Source of the DNA: CAZLBC01 sp964557575
GTDB lineage: Bacteria > Planctomycetota > Phycisphaerae > SM23-33
DNA length: 64,000 nucleotides
Reading direction: 5' to 3'
NCBI GenBank assembly: GCA_964557575.1
Contig: CAZLBC010000007.1
Span: 1-64,000 of the forward strand
Position numbers and translations under genes: made by a program. Below, piece after piece: positions 48,222 through 57,199 of this stretch; the stretch's first letter is position 1; each line of letters opens with the position of its first letter. The notes under the pieces are model-generated. The model was not told where the DNA came from. It did not search any database and saw only the letters and a program-made list of their open reading frames with translations.

Positions 48222-48431
48222 TGCTGGAAAACCGCTGAGAGGCGACTATGGAGCGGTTGGCGGCTATTTCGGCAAATCCTGATAAACTATAGTGTAACGG
48301 AATGGACTCCGGCAGAGACAGCCGGCGAGATTGGATCAATAAATCCGGTTGTCCGCCCGATATGATCACCATATCGGTATCGTGAATATGTAGCCGTTTT
48401 TGTCTCAGTTATACGGAGTCCATATTCCACA
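48222..48431 (+). ncRNA. Structured 5′ leader RNA sequestering the start of the coiled-coil gene
   Basis: The 210-base leader has nested complementarity. P1 pairs 48299-48311 with 48414-48428: 13 bp with a 2-base bulge, including a perfect ten-pair block ATGGACTCCG/CGGAGTCCAT. P2 pairs 48315-48320 with 48401-48406 (GAGACA/TGTCTC). Inside are hairpins 48331-48348 (6 bp with two G-U pairs) and 48357-48377 (perfect 8 bp, CCGATATG/CATATCGG). P1 buries the only SD-like GGAG (48415-48418) and ends three bases before ATG 48432. Upstream, AACCGCT/AGCGGTT (48230-48258) forms another stem. It matches no riboswitch class that I can identify. Confidence 0.55.
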
Positions 48432-51400
48432 ATGGCGAGGAAACAGTCAACTCGCTCTTCCGCGGTCAAGGGGGGTAGGAGTGCTTCTTCAAGTCGGGAG
48501 TTATATCCGCGCGGCCGGCGAGCCAAGTCCGCAGCAGGCAAGTCGAAATCCGGTTCGAAAAAACGCCACCAGAGAATCAAGTTCAGGTGCAAGTGCGGGA
48601 AGGTATTCGTCGAAAGCGCCCGCCACGCCGGACGGAGGGTTCGCTGCCGGACCTGCGGTGAGATCATCCGTATCCCGCAAGTCAAAAAGAGGGTTGTCGC
48701 AACCCTCGTTCAGATCACGGCGAAGGAAAAGCCCGACAAGAGCAACCCGCATGAGGTTGCGCTTTCCGATGTGATTGATTCCGAGGGGAAAATCATTTTC
48801 GAGTGCGCCTGCGGCCACAAGTTCCGCGTGGAGCCATCCAACAGCGGGCGCAAGGCGCAGTGCCCGACCTGTAAACGTTTTCTTCGCGTCCCTGAAATCG
48901 AAGAGGAGGGCGCGCCTTCCACCGAAAAGAAAAAGAAGAAGACAACGAAAAAGAAATCGAAATCGTCCGGGCGTTCCGATGCCGCCGCGAAAAAACCCGC
49001 CCCCGAAGAAAACCGCAAAGACCTCGATGATACGGGCGGCACCGACGTGATGGACCTCGATGGCCTGGGGGATGCCGATGCAGAGGATATGGAGGAAGAA
49101 GAAGACGCCGGAGAGATCGAAGCTCTCCATGGAGAGGCACCGCTCGACGAAACGGATACCGGCGACGCCATCGAGGATGAACACGAGGAAGAAGAGGCGG
49201 ACGAAGAGCCGCCGGGCGCGAAAACCGACATATTCGATGAATTGCGGGCGATGAAATCCGAGGCGGACAAGCTCTTCGCCTCGGTCGACGAAAACGCCGA
49301 CAACTGGGATCCCGAGTTGGCCAAGACGGCTATAGAGGAAGCCGAAAAAGACATCATTCGATCCGAGGAACTGATCGAAAAGGAAACCAGCCGGGCTACC
49401 GAGGCCCGGAAGGCCGTCGAGGAAGTAACGAAGTCCAAGGAAAAAGAAATAGAACGGCTCCGACAGATGCTGGAGGATGCTCAACATCGGGCCCAAAAGG
49501 CGGAAGAAGACAAGGGCGAAATCGAGCGGGAAAAATCAAAAATAGAGAGGGAAAACCGGGAACTGGCGGATCGGGCGAAGGCAGATCACACCGAGCAGTC
49601 GCAGGCGGTCCAGGAAGCCAGGAGCCTCCTGGAGGAAGCATCGAGGGAGTCCAGAAAAGAACTTCAGCGGCTCAGGGCCGAGGCCGAATCGGCCATGAAA
49701 CGGGCGGCACAGGAAGAAGAGGCCCGAAAAGAAGCGGAGGAACGCGCTCGGAAGATCGAAAATGAAATGAAAGATCGACTCGATTCGGTGGAGAGCGCCC
49801 GCCAGGAGGCCGAGGAGAAAAAGCAAAAATCCATCGAGGAACTTTCCCGGCTCAAGGGCGATGCCGAGTCGGCCATGAAGCGGGCACAGGAGGAGGCAGT
49901 GGCCCGGAAGGCCGCCGAGGAACGGGCACGGGAGGCCGAGCAACGGATAGAACAGGAACAGCGCGCCCACCAGGCCGCCCTGGAAGAAACACGAAAGAGA
50001 GCCGAGCAATCGTCCACGGAGATTCAGGAAGAACTCGACAAACTCCGGTCTGAAGCCGAGTCGGCCATCAAGCGGGCGGAAGAAGAGCAGCAGGCACGCC
50101 AGGAAACCGAGAAACGAATCAACTCGGTTACCACGCAACTCAAGGAGCGCGAGAACCTGGTAAAAGAGGCCCAGCAGATCGTCAGCCAGGTCACCCAGAA
50201 GAGCGAGCAGGAACTGTCACGGCTTCGGGTGGAGGCGGAGTCGGCCATGAAGCGGGCGGCACAGGAGGGAGATGCCAGGAAAAAAGCCGAGGAGGAAAGC
50301 CGCCAGGCCTGGGAGCAGATGGAGCAGGAACAGGCTGAACGGGAGGCGGCAATTCAGGAGGCCAGGGCGGCAGCAGAGGCGGCCTCAAAGAAATCGAACG
50401 ATGAACTGGAACGGCTGCGCGAGGAAATGGAAGAAACCAAGCAACGCGCCCAGCAGGAACTCGATGCCCGCCGCAAGGCCGAAGAATTGCTCTCCACCGC
50501 CGAGGAGCGTGTCAACGAGGCCAGGGAAGCCGCCGAACAGAAACAGCAGGAGGCCGAAGAGGAATCGCGAAAATCCCGCGAGGAACTCGAACAGCAGCGG
50601 GCAGAAGCCCAGCAGGCTCTCGAAAAGGCAGCCGAGGAAGAGGAATCCCGGAAGGCCGCCGAGAAGAGGGTCGCGGAGATAAACCAGAAAATACAGGCCG
50701 AAGAGGAAGAAAGCAGAAGGAAGTTGGAAGCGGCGAAGCGCGAGGCCGAACAGATGGTCCAGAACTCCGAAGAGGAGCTCAACCACCTCCGGTCCGAGGC
50801 CGAGTCCGCCATGAAACGGGCGACTGAAGAGGAACAGGCGCGAAAAACCACCGAAGCCAATCTTCTCGAGGCCAGTAAGAAAATAGAAGAACAGGAAAAG
50901 GCCGTCCTGGAAGCTCAGCAGGCCATGGAGGAATCCAACCGGGAATACGAGGAGCAGCTCCAGAAACTCCAGGAAGAGGCGGATGCCGCCAGGAAACGGG
51001 CCGAACAGGAGGAAGAGTCCCGGAAGGCCGCGGAACAGAGCGTCCAGGAGGTCAGGGCACGAATAGAAGAACACCAGAAGGCGCTCCAGATCGCCAAGGC
51101 CGCCGCCGAGGAAACCTCCCGCGAGTCTGCCGATGAAATCGAGCGGATTCGGGCTGAAGCCGAAGCCGCCATGGCGCGGGCACAGGAGGAAGAAGAGGCG
51201 CGGCTCGCTGCCGAGCAGAAAGTGCGCGAAGTCCAGGAGCACATAGAACAGGAGAAAGAAACCCAGCAGCAGCGCGCGGAAGAAGCCGCCCGGAAGGCCG
51301 AGGAACTCCAGCGAAGTTACCAGGAAGAAATCAACAAGCTCCGACAGGAAGCGGCGGCGGCCCAGGAGGCTACCCGGCAGGAAGAAGAGTCGCGCAAAAA

Positions 51401-53075
51401 GGCCGAAGAGGAACTTTCAAACTTTCACCAGAAAATAGAAGATCTCGAGACAACGCGCAACGAGGCCGAAGAAAAGGCCCGGCGGGAAGCCGAGGAGATC
51501 CGCAGGAAATCCGAGGAGGAAATCGCCCGCCTCCAGGCCGAGGCCGAGGCCGCGACCAAGATGGCCCAGGAGGAAAAGGAAGGCCGTGAGGCGGCGGAGA
51601 GCAGGGCGAGCGAGATCCAGGAAAAGATCAGGGAGGCCGAGGAGGCGCAGGTCAGGGCCGAGGAGGAGGCCCAGCGGAAGGCACAGGAAATCATCGATGC
51701 CTCGTCCGCCGAAATAGACAAACTGCGACAGGAATCGCAGGCGGCGAAGACAAAACTCGAAGAAGAATCCGAATCCCGGAAGAGCGCCGAGGAACAGTTC
51801 GAGGAACTGCAGCGGCGCATCGAGGAACGGGAGGCCGCCCAGCGGCGGGCCATCGAGGAAGCCCAGGGCGAAGTAGAAGAGACGAGAAAGCAATCGGAAG
51901 AGGAAATACTGCGTCTGAAAGAAGAAGCCGAGGCGGCGACATCCGCGGCACGAGAGGAAACCGAGGCCCGCCGGGAGGCCGAGGAGAAAGCCAAGGAAAC
52001 CGCCGCCAAGCTCGAAAGCGAGGAAAAAGCCCGTCAGGCCGCGGCGGAAAAGGCACGCGAGGAGGCCGAGTCGACCGTCGAGCAGACCAGGCAGGAACTC
52101 GAAAAGCTCAGGAGCGAAGCACAAGAGGCGATGGACAAGGCGGCTGCCGGCGAAGAATCCCGGCGGGAAGCGGAGGAAGCCCTGAGAAGCGTTACATCGG
52201 AAATAGCGGCTCATCACCAGGCGCAGGAAGAAGCGGCCAAGGAACATCGCGAGGAAATGGCGGTCGCCTCGCAGAGCCTCAACGAGGTACTCGATACCAT
52301 TGACGACGCCGGAGAGCTGGATGACGGCGATCTGATCGCGGATGAAGTAGTGGCTTTAGAAGTCGCGCCGGAACCGGGAACCGATACCGGGGTATCCGAT
52401 GCGGAACCCGGGGATTTCGAACTTGAAGGAGAATCCGCGGTAGAGCAACTGGCCGAAGAACTGGAGATTGAGCACACCCGGGACGGGACCGAGGAATCGC
52501 CCCCCGCTGAAGACATTGAAATACACGAACCCGAGGAGAAGGCCCCGCCGCAGGAACCGGAGCACACACCGGCGACGGAGACAATGCCTGAAGAAGAGAT
52601 AGGCGACATCACCATCGTGTATACGCCGGTTCCCGGCGGCCAGTGGCACATGGATGTTCCCTCCGCCTTCAAAAAGGCCTCCTTGCCCCTCTACCGGCTG
52701 TGCATTTCGGTGGATGGTGAAGAACTCAAGAGCGTCGACGTCCAACCCCTGATCAAAGCGATCGTGGATACAATCGGAAGATCCGCAAAAGACACGTTTG
52801 CCATTGAAGTCAGGCCGTGGTCGCCGGACATAGGAAAAGCCGTGGTCATCAGGTGTATCGTGCGAAAGGAAACCCGGAGGCTTCTGGGCACGAAGTCTTC
52901 GCTCGAACTGGAGGGAGAGCTTCTTTCACCCGACAGTACCGCCGTTCACTACTCCCAGAAGAAAACCCTGAACGCGGAATTTACGGGTGAAAGCCGCAGC
53001 ATGAAAGACCTCATTGATACTGCATGCGAACTTGCACAGCAGATCGCCGACAAAATGATCAAAACGGCCGGATGA
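48432..53075 (+). CDS. Giant zinc-ribbon/coiled-coil protein with ~62-residue repeats
   Basis: 1547 residues, no signal peptide or membrane helix, so probably cytoplasmic. A very basic Ser/Lys/Arg N-terminus (1-50) is followed by two zinc ribbons with ligands C53/C55/C72/C75 and C125/C127/C144/C147 (CxC ... CxxC), an acidic linker (~160-280), a coiled coil of nearly 1000 residues (~285-1265), an acidic linker and a C-terminal globular domain (~1395-1547). The coiled coil is built of about 14 units of 60-66 residues around a core like EAESAMKRAQEEEEARK. Function unknown; the layout suggests a long spacer or filament with a nucleic-acid- or protein-binding head. The next gene follows after 11 bases. 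Confidence 0.85.
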   Translation: MARKQSTRSSAVKGGRSASSSRELYPRGRRAKSAAGKSKSGSKKRHQRIKFRCKCGKVFVESARHAGRRVRCRTCGEIIRIPQVKKRVVATLVQITAKEKPDKSNPHEVALSDVIDSEGKIIFECACGHKFRVEPSNSGRKAQCPTCKRFLRVPEIEEEGAPSTEKKKKKTTKKKSKSSGRSDAAAKKPAPEENRKDLDDTGGTDVMDLDGLGDADAEDMEEEEDAGEIEALHGEAPLDETDTGDAIEDEHEEEEADEEPPGAKTDIFDELRAMKSEADKLFASVDENADNWDPELAKTAIEEAEKDIIRSEELIEKETSRATEARKAVEEVTKSKEKEIERLRQMLEDAQHRAQKAEEDKGEIEREKSKIERENRELADRAKADHTEQSQAVQEARSLLEEASRESRKELQRLRAEAESAMKRAAQEEEARKEAEERARKIENEMKDRLDSVESARQEAEEKKQKSIEELSRLKGDAESAMKRAQEEAVARKAAEERAREAEQRIEQEQRAHQAALEETRKRAEQSSTEIQEELDKLRSEAESAIKRAEEEQQARQETEKRINSVTTQLKERENLVKEAQQIVSQVTQKSEQELSRLRVEAESAMKRAAQEGDARKKAEEESRQAWEQMEQEQAEREAAIQEARAAAEAASKKSNDELERLREEMEETKQRAQQELDARRKAEELLSTAEERVNEAREAAEQKQQEAEEESRKSREELEQQRAEAQQALEKAAEEEESRKAAEKRVAEINQKIQAEEEESRRKLEAAKREAEQMVQNSEEELNHLRSEAESAMKRATEEEQARKTTEANLLEASKKIEEQEKAVLEAQQAMEESNREYEEQLQKLQEEADAARKRAEQEEESRKAAEQSVQEVRARIEEHQKALQIAKAAAEETSRESADEIERIRAEAEAAMARAQEEEEARLAAEQKVREVQEHIEQEKETQQQRAEEAARKAEELQRSYQEEINKLRQEAAAAQEATRQEEESRKKAEEELSNFHQKIEDLETTRNEAEEKARREAEEIRRKSEEEIARLQAEAEAATKMAQEEKEGREAAESRASEIQEKIREAEEAQVRAEEEAQRKAQEIIDASSAEIDKLRQESQAAKTKLEEESESRKSAEEQFEELQRRIEEREAAQRRAIEEAQGEVEETRKQSEEEILRLKEEAEAATSAAREETEARREAEEKAKETAAKLESEEKARQAAAEKAREEAESTVEQTRQELEKLRSEAQEAMDKAAAGEESRREAEEALRSVTSEIAAHHQAQEEAAKEHREEMAVASQSLNEVLDTIDDAGELDDGDLIADEVVALEVAPEPGTDTGVSDAEPGDFELEGESAVEQLAEELEIEHTRDGTEESPPAEDIEIHEPEEKAPPQEPEHTPATETMPEEEIGDITIVYTPVPGGQWHMDVPSAFKKASLPLYRLCISVDGEELKSVDVQPLIKAIVDTIGRSAKDTFAIEVRPWSPDIGKAVVIRCIVRKETRRLLGTKSSLELEGELLSPDSTAVHYSQKKTLNAEFTGESRSMKDLIDTACELAQQIADKMIKTAG
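49680..52200 (+). repeat. About 14 tandem imperfect ~180-197-bp repeats in the coiled-coil gene
   Basis: The block encoding EAESAMKRA or a variant recurs near 49680, 49863, 50054, 50232, 50415, 50600, 50797, 50980, 51160, 51344, 51540, 51730, 51923 and 52110. Spacings of 178-197 bases correspond to 60-66 residues, close to nine heptads. The DNA identity is highest among the early units, which suggests growth by duplication. Confidence 0.75.
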
Positions 53076-53086
53076 TTTGAATACTG

Positions 53087-55306
53087 ATGATCAGGTGCTA
53101 TTGCAGTACGTGCGGTTTGTACATCATCGTCCCGGACCAGTTCGAGGGGGGCAAAGGGCGTTGTCCGCGGTGCGATTCCAGTCTCCGCATACCCAAACGG
53201 GATGCGGTGAACCTGCCGGATTCCCATAAGGCGAACATCCGCTTTTTCGCGTTCCCTTCCGCCCCGGCGGCCGGCACAACTGAAAAAGCCCGTGCCGTAA
53301 CCGAAAAAGACGGTCGCAGCGTCAAGTACAAGTGCAACGATTGCCTGGAACGCTTCGAAAGCCTCAACCCTGATTCTCCGCAGGCACAAACATGTCCTTC
53401 GTGCGGAACGGCGAACACCGCCGTCGTAAAAAAGGATATCGCCTTTCACCGGCCTTCCGATCCGGATTCCGGCAACAGCGGCGCCGACGACCGCGCGACT
53501 GCCGAAACCACGACTGACGATACTGACGATGAACGCGACATTCAAAAGCGCGTGCATGAAAATATCGAGATGCTCAGGGCCAAAGCCGAGGCCGAGGCGA
53601 AGCTGGCCGATGAGACGGCAACGCCGGAACCGACCTCCTCATCTTACGACACAGACACCATTGCCGAACAGGAAGACACGACACTTGAATCGCTGCCGGT
53701 GACTGAGGATATACCCTCCGATCTCTACATCCCCGAAGCCCTTCCCGCCGATGAAGGGGAGGTGAAAACCGGTAGCGCGGACGGGGGCGGGGATGGTGAA
53801 CCCTCCCGGGAAACACCTGGATCCGGACAGGGGCACATCGACACACGCGATCGCGAGGACGGCGCGCCGGTCAAGACGCTGGGCCAAACGTCACCGGTGG
53901 ATCAAACCGAGCCCCGCGACACAGAGGAAGCAACACGCGCGACGGACAAAAAGACGGCGGAGAAAAAGAGTATCCCCGCCGGAACCGTTGTCGATACCAC
54001 GGATCAGAGGATCGAAAAGGAGCTTCAAAACAAAGCCACGGCACAGGAAACATTCGAGGGGCTGGTCAGCGAAGCCGAGACATCCCTGGATACGATCTAC
54101 GGCAAAATCGACGCGCTCGGCCGTAAAACTGAACATACCACAAAACAGGCACTTGCCAAAATAGAAGAGCAGAAAGAGGCCGGTGAACGCGAAATCGGGA
54201 CGATAATCGAGAGGGAAAAGAATGCCCAAATGGAGATCGAAAAGGCCCGCAGTGTTCTCCGCAAGGCCGAGGCCGCCTACAACGACCTGGTAGAGAATCG
54301 AGAGTATCTCACGATTGAAAACCGGGAAATCGTCGACAAACTGGAGAAGCGACTCCGCGGATTCGAACAATCGATAGAGCAGTCCAGCAACAGGGCGAAA
54401 AAAGATGTCGACAGCAGAAAATTCGCTGTCACCAAGATCATCGACGGGCAAAAGAGGAGAGACAGCCAGGATAACACCGTCGGCTCGGAACGCCAGGCGA
54501 TCCGGCATGAAACGCACCGCCTTCGCGAGGCCTGCGAGGAACTCCTCGAGTTGATCTCACGGAGGGTCGAAAGCCTTTCAGAGGCAAAAACAATACTACA
54601 GGAATTCAGGGACTGGGAACATTCGCTCGCCGACGGCAGCTACAGCAAAATGGAATCGGCCTCCTTCATGAAAAAGGCCGGCCCGCCGGACGCGGAACCC
54701 GATGTTAACAACGAAGAAACACTGGACGGCGGGGGCGTGTTACACGACGACGCGCAGTGGCGATACAAGGCCGACGGCAGAGAACACGGGCCGCTGCCCC
54801 TCAAAGAAATCAGGCGGTTGATACTGGACCGGACTCTGGACGGCCAGACAATGGTACGGCACGGAGAAGGCTTTCTCTGGGGACCGGCGGGATCGTTCCC
54901 GGAGTTGAAAGAAGCCGTGGAATCTATAAAAAAGGCGGAGGCAAACGGTGAACGAAAAGCTGCTGCCCCGACAACAACACTGTCCGAGGGCTGCGGGATC
55001 ATGATTGCCGTCATGATAATAGTCCTCGCCTGCACCGCGACACACGCGGTTATCATACTGTTTACAGAAGCCGTACCCGATACCATTTCTCTCTCGGTCA
55101 ACCTCGCGCTCGGCGGGTCAAGTCTGCTGCTGCTGATTTTCGGATCATACTTCATAATCCGTCACTACCGCGAATTCACCCTTTCTTCGACAGGGTTAAA
55201 AACCGCGATGGTAATGAGCATAGCGGGTTTCTTTGTATGTTTCGCTACGGCCCTGGTATTCTCGTACCTTTCTATTGCGGCCGCGCCCGCCGAAATGCTT
55301 CGTTGA
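53087..55306 (+). CDS. Zinc-ribbon/coiled-coil/GYF_2 membrane protein
   Basis: 739 residues. The N-terminus has a zinc ribbon (C6/C9 and C26/C29) and a second CxxC pair set near 84-107 (YKCNDC ... TCPSCG). An acidic low-complexity region is followed by a coiled coil (~310-510). Residues ~560-620 form a GYF_2 (DUF4339) domain: WRYKADGREHGPLPLKEI and TMVRHGEGFLWGPAG. Three membrane helices end the protein (~638-735). It shares the zinc-ribbon plus coiled-coil plan of the upstream giant protein, 11 bases away, so the two are likely partners, with this one at the membrane. GYF-type domains bind proline-rich peptides; the ligand is unknown. Confidence 0.82.
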   Translation: MIRCYCSTCGLYIIVPDQFEGGKGRCPRCDSSLRIPKRDAVNLPDSHKANIRFFAFPSAPAAGTTEKARAVTEKDGRSVKYKCNDCLERFESLNPDSPQAQTCPSCGTANTAVVKKDIAFHRPSDPDSGNSGADDRATAETTTDDTDDERDIQKRVHENIEMLRAKAEAEAKLADETATPEPTSSSYDTDTIAEQEDTTLESLPVTEDIPSDLYIPEALPADEGEVKTGSADGGGDGEPSRETPGSGQGHIDTRDREDGAPVKTLGQTSPVDQTEPRDTEEATRATDKKTAEKKSIPAGTVVDTTDQRIEKELQNKATAQETFEGLVSEAETSLDTIYGKIDALGRKTEHTTKQALAKIEEQKEAGEREIGTIIEREKNAQMEIEKARSVLRKAEAAYNDLVENREYLTIENREIVDKLEKRLRGFEQSIEQSSNRAKKDVDSRKFAVTKIIDGQKRRDSQDNTVGSERQAIRHETHRLREACEELLELISRRVESLSEAKTILQEFRDWEHSLADGSYSKMESASFMKKAGPPDAEPDVNNEETLDGGGVLHDDAQWRYKADGREHGPLPLKEIRRLILDRTLDGQTMVRHGEGFLWGPAGSFPELKEAVESIKKAEANGERKAAAPTTTLSEGCGIMIAVMIIVLACTATHAVIILFTEAVPDTISLSVNLALGGSSLLLLIFGSYFIIRHYREFTLSSTGLKTAMVMSIAGFFVCFATALVFSYLSIAAAPAEMLR

Positions 55307-55377
55307 CAGCACATCGAGGCGATCTCCTCAACCGCGGCCCGCGCCGCGGGCAGAAACCCGGCTGTCGCCGGCATCGC

Positions 55378-55406
55378 TTGACTTTTTCAGACTCCTGCCA
55401 TACAGT
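55378..55406 (+). promoter_or_regulatory. Promoter of trpS giving a near-leaderless mRNA
   Basis: TTGACT (55378-55383) and TACAGT (55401-55406) are 17 bases apart. The predicted start is near 55413, only about three bases before ATG 55416, and no ribosome-binding site precedes that ATG. This fits a leaderless or nearly leaderless transcript. Confidence 0.45.
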
Positions 55407-55415
55407 CTCTCGATC

Positions 55416-56399
55416 ATGAGAGTACTTTCAGGAATACAACCTTCCGGTCGTCTTCATCTGGGTAATTATTTCGGCGCAATCAGGCAATTTCTCACGTTGC
55501 AGGAAGAGGGGCACGAGTGCTTCTATTTCCTGGCAAACTACCATGCGCTGACCTCGATCAAGGATGCCGATCTGCTGCGGCAGCTCACCGTTCACCTCGC
55601 CGCCGGATACCTGGCCCTCGGCGTCGATCCGGAACGATCAGTGTTCTTTCTCCAGTCAGACGTGCCGGCGGTGACGGAACTCTGCTGGTTTCTCAACGCC
55701 GTCTGTCCCGTCGGGCTCATGAAAAAATCTCATGCCTACAAGGATAAAGTCGCGCAGGGGGCCCAACCCAATATGGCGCTGTTCGATTATCCCGTCCTGC
55801 AGGCCGCGGACATACTCGTCTACGACGCCAATCTGGTACCGGTGGGGCAGGACCAAAAGCAGCATATCGAAATGACCCGCGATCTCGCGGTGAAATTCAA
55901 CGCGGTCTTCGGCGATGAATGCCTGAAGATTCCCGAGCCGATGATTATCACGGATGTTGCGGTGGTACCCGGCGTCGACGGCCGTAAAATGTCCAAGAGT
56001 TACGACAATACGATAGAGATTTTTCAGACACCCAAACAAACCGCAAAGATATGCGGCAAGATCGTCACCGACAGCACACCGCTGGAAGAACCCAAGGACC
56101 CGGAACACTGCAACGTGTTCGCGCTCCTCAATCTGCTGGCGCCGCCGGAGGAAATCGAGCAGATCGCCGGCAACTACTCGGGCGGCAATTACGGCTACGG
56201 CCAGGCAAAAAAACGGCTGGCCGAACTGATCAACGAGCGATTTGCCGCAGCGCGGGAGACATACGCCAAACTTGAAAACGATTCCGACACCGTGCTGGAT
56301 ATCCTTCGTGAAGGCGGTAAAAAGGCACGCATGGTATCCGAGAAAACCCTTTCCAGGGTGCGCCGGGCATCGGGTATCGTGGCGACGGTTACCGGATGA
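55416..56399 (+). CDS. trpS: Tryptophanyl-tRNA synthetase
   Basis: 327 residues from ATG 55416, the usual family start (MRVLSGIQPSGRLHLGNYFG); the frame is open upstream to 55233 without family sequence. It charges tRNA-Trp. HLGN is the HIGH-type signature and GRKMSKSYDN the KMSKS loop. The C-terminal end fits the short bacterial form. scpA begins directly after the stop codon. Confidence 0.97.
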   Translation: MRVLSGIQPSGRLHLGNYFGAIRQFLTLQEEGHECFYFLANYHALTSIKDADLLRQLTVHLAAGYLALGVDPERSVFFLQSDVPAVTELCWFLNAVCPVGLMKKSHAYKDKVAQGAQPNMALFDYPVLQAADILVYDANLVPVGQDQKQHIEMTRDLAVKFNAVFGDECLKIPEPMIITDVAVVPGVDGRKMSKSYDNTIEIFQTPKQTAKICGKIVTDSTPLEEPKDPEHCNVFALLNLLAPPEEIEQIAGNYSGGNYGYGQAKKRLAELINERFAAARETYAKLENDSDTVLDILREGGKKARMVSEKTLSRVRRASGIVATVTG

Positions 56400-56405
56400 A
56401 TGCCG

Positions 56406-57185
56406 ATGGCGGATTACAAGGTAAACCTCAACATCTATCACGGCCCGATGGACCTCCTGCTGTATCTTATTAAGAAGGAAGAGGTCGATATCCATTCCGT
56501 ACCCATAGCATCAATCACGCAACAGTACATCGAGTACGTGGGGATCATAAGGCAGATAGATCCGAATATATCCGGTGAATTCCTCGTGCTGGCCGCCACT
56601 CTTCTTGAAATCAAGACACGTTCCATGCTTCCGGCTAACGAAGCCGAAAACGCCGAAGACGATGATTTTTCGGATCCCCGCATCGACCTTGTCAGACAAT
56701 TGCTGGAATACAAGCAGTTCAAGGATGCGGCACGGGAACTCGATTCTCTCGCCGAACAGCGGTCGATGCAGTTCCATCGCGCACCGGCGGCGATCGAGGA
56801 CGACATGCCGGAAATAGACATGGATGATGTGCAGATATGGGATCTCTTTGAGGCATTCCGGTCGGTAATGGATGCCGTCGGAAGCATGCCCGGACAGAGA
56901 GAAATCATCTACGATGACACTCCCCAGGAACTGCACCAGATGGACATCCTGGACCGTCTCGAACGCGCCGGCACGGTTTCTTTCAGATCTCTTTTCGAAG
57001 GCAGAAACAGCCGGCCTGAAATCTGCGGCGTGTTTCTCGCGATACTCGAACTTGTCCGGGCAAAACAGATCCTCGTGAAAAAACCGCGCGGAACAGCCGA
57101 ACTCCAGCTTGAATTACGGCCCGACCGGCAACAACACCGTGACGGGGACGCATCGGAAAAAGAAGACCGCAATGACGCGAAATAA
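56406..57185 (+). CDS. scpA: Segregation and condensation protein A
   Basis: 259 residues from ATG 56406 (ATG 56400, directly after the trpS stop, is equally possible). ScpA is the kleisin of bacterial SMC-ScpAB condensin, linking the two SMC heads for chromosome compaction and segregation. LNIYHGPMDLLLYLIKKEEVDI is typical, shown by its core GPMDLLLYLIKKEEVDI, and FLVLAATLLEIKTRSMLP follows. The C-terminal winged-helix part (~180-240) is present. The tail is charged and non-conserved. scpB is not in the window. Confidence 0.93.
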   Translation: MADYKVNLNIYHGPMDLLLYLIKKEEVDIHSVPIASITQQYIEYVGIIRQIDPNISGEFLVLAATLLEIKTRSMLPANEAENAEDDDFSDPRIDLVRQLLEYKQFKDAARELDSLAEQRSMQFHRAPAAIEDDMPEIDMDDVQIWDLFEAFRSVMDAVGSMPGQREIIYDDTPQELHQMDILDRLERAGTVSFRSLFEGRNSRPEICGVFLAILELVRAKQILVKKPRGTAELQLELRPDRQQHRDGDASEKEDRNDAK

Positions 57186-57199
57186 CAGGGGACGACCGC

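Noticed and set aside
48232..48290. TPP-riboswitch-like words CTGAGA and CCTGAT in the leader
   Set aside because: The rest of the thi-box core and its helices are missing, and the downstream gene has no link to thiamine.
48357..48401. Hairpin followed by five T residues as a terminator
   Set aside because: The T run begins 20 bases after the stem, too far for an intrinsic terminator; it is better explained as part of the nested leader fold.
50000..52000. CRISPR-like regular spacing in the coiled-coil gene
   Set aside because: The periodic blocks are in-frame protein repeats, not short identical repeats with unique spacers.
55345..55390. GC-rich palindrome before trpS as a terminator of the coiled-coil operon
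   Set aside because: CCGCGG repeats can pair, but no T run follows the stem closely.
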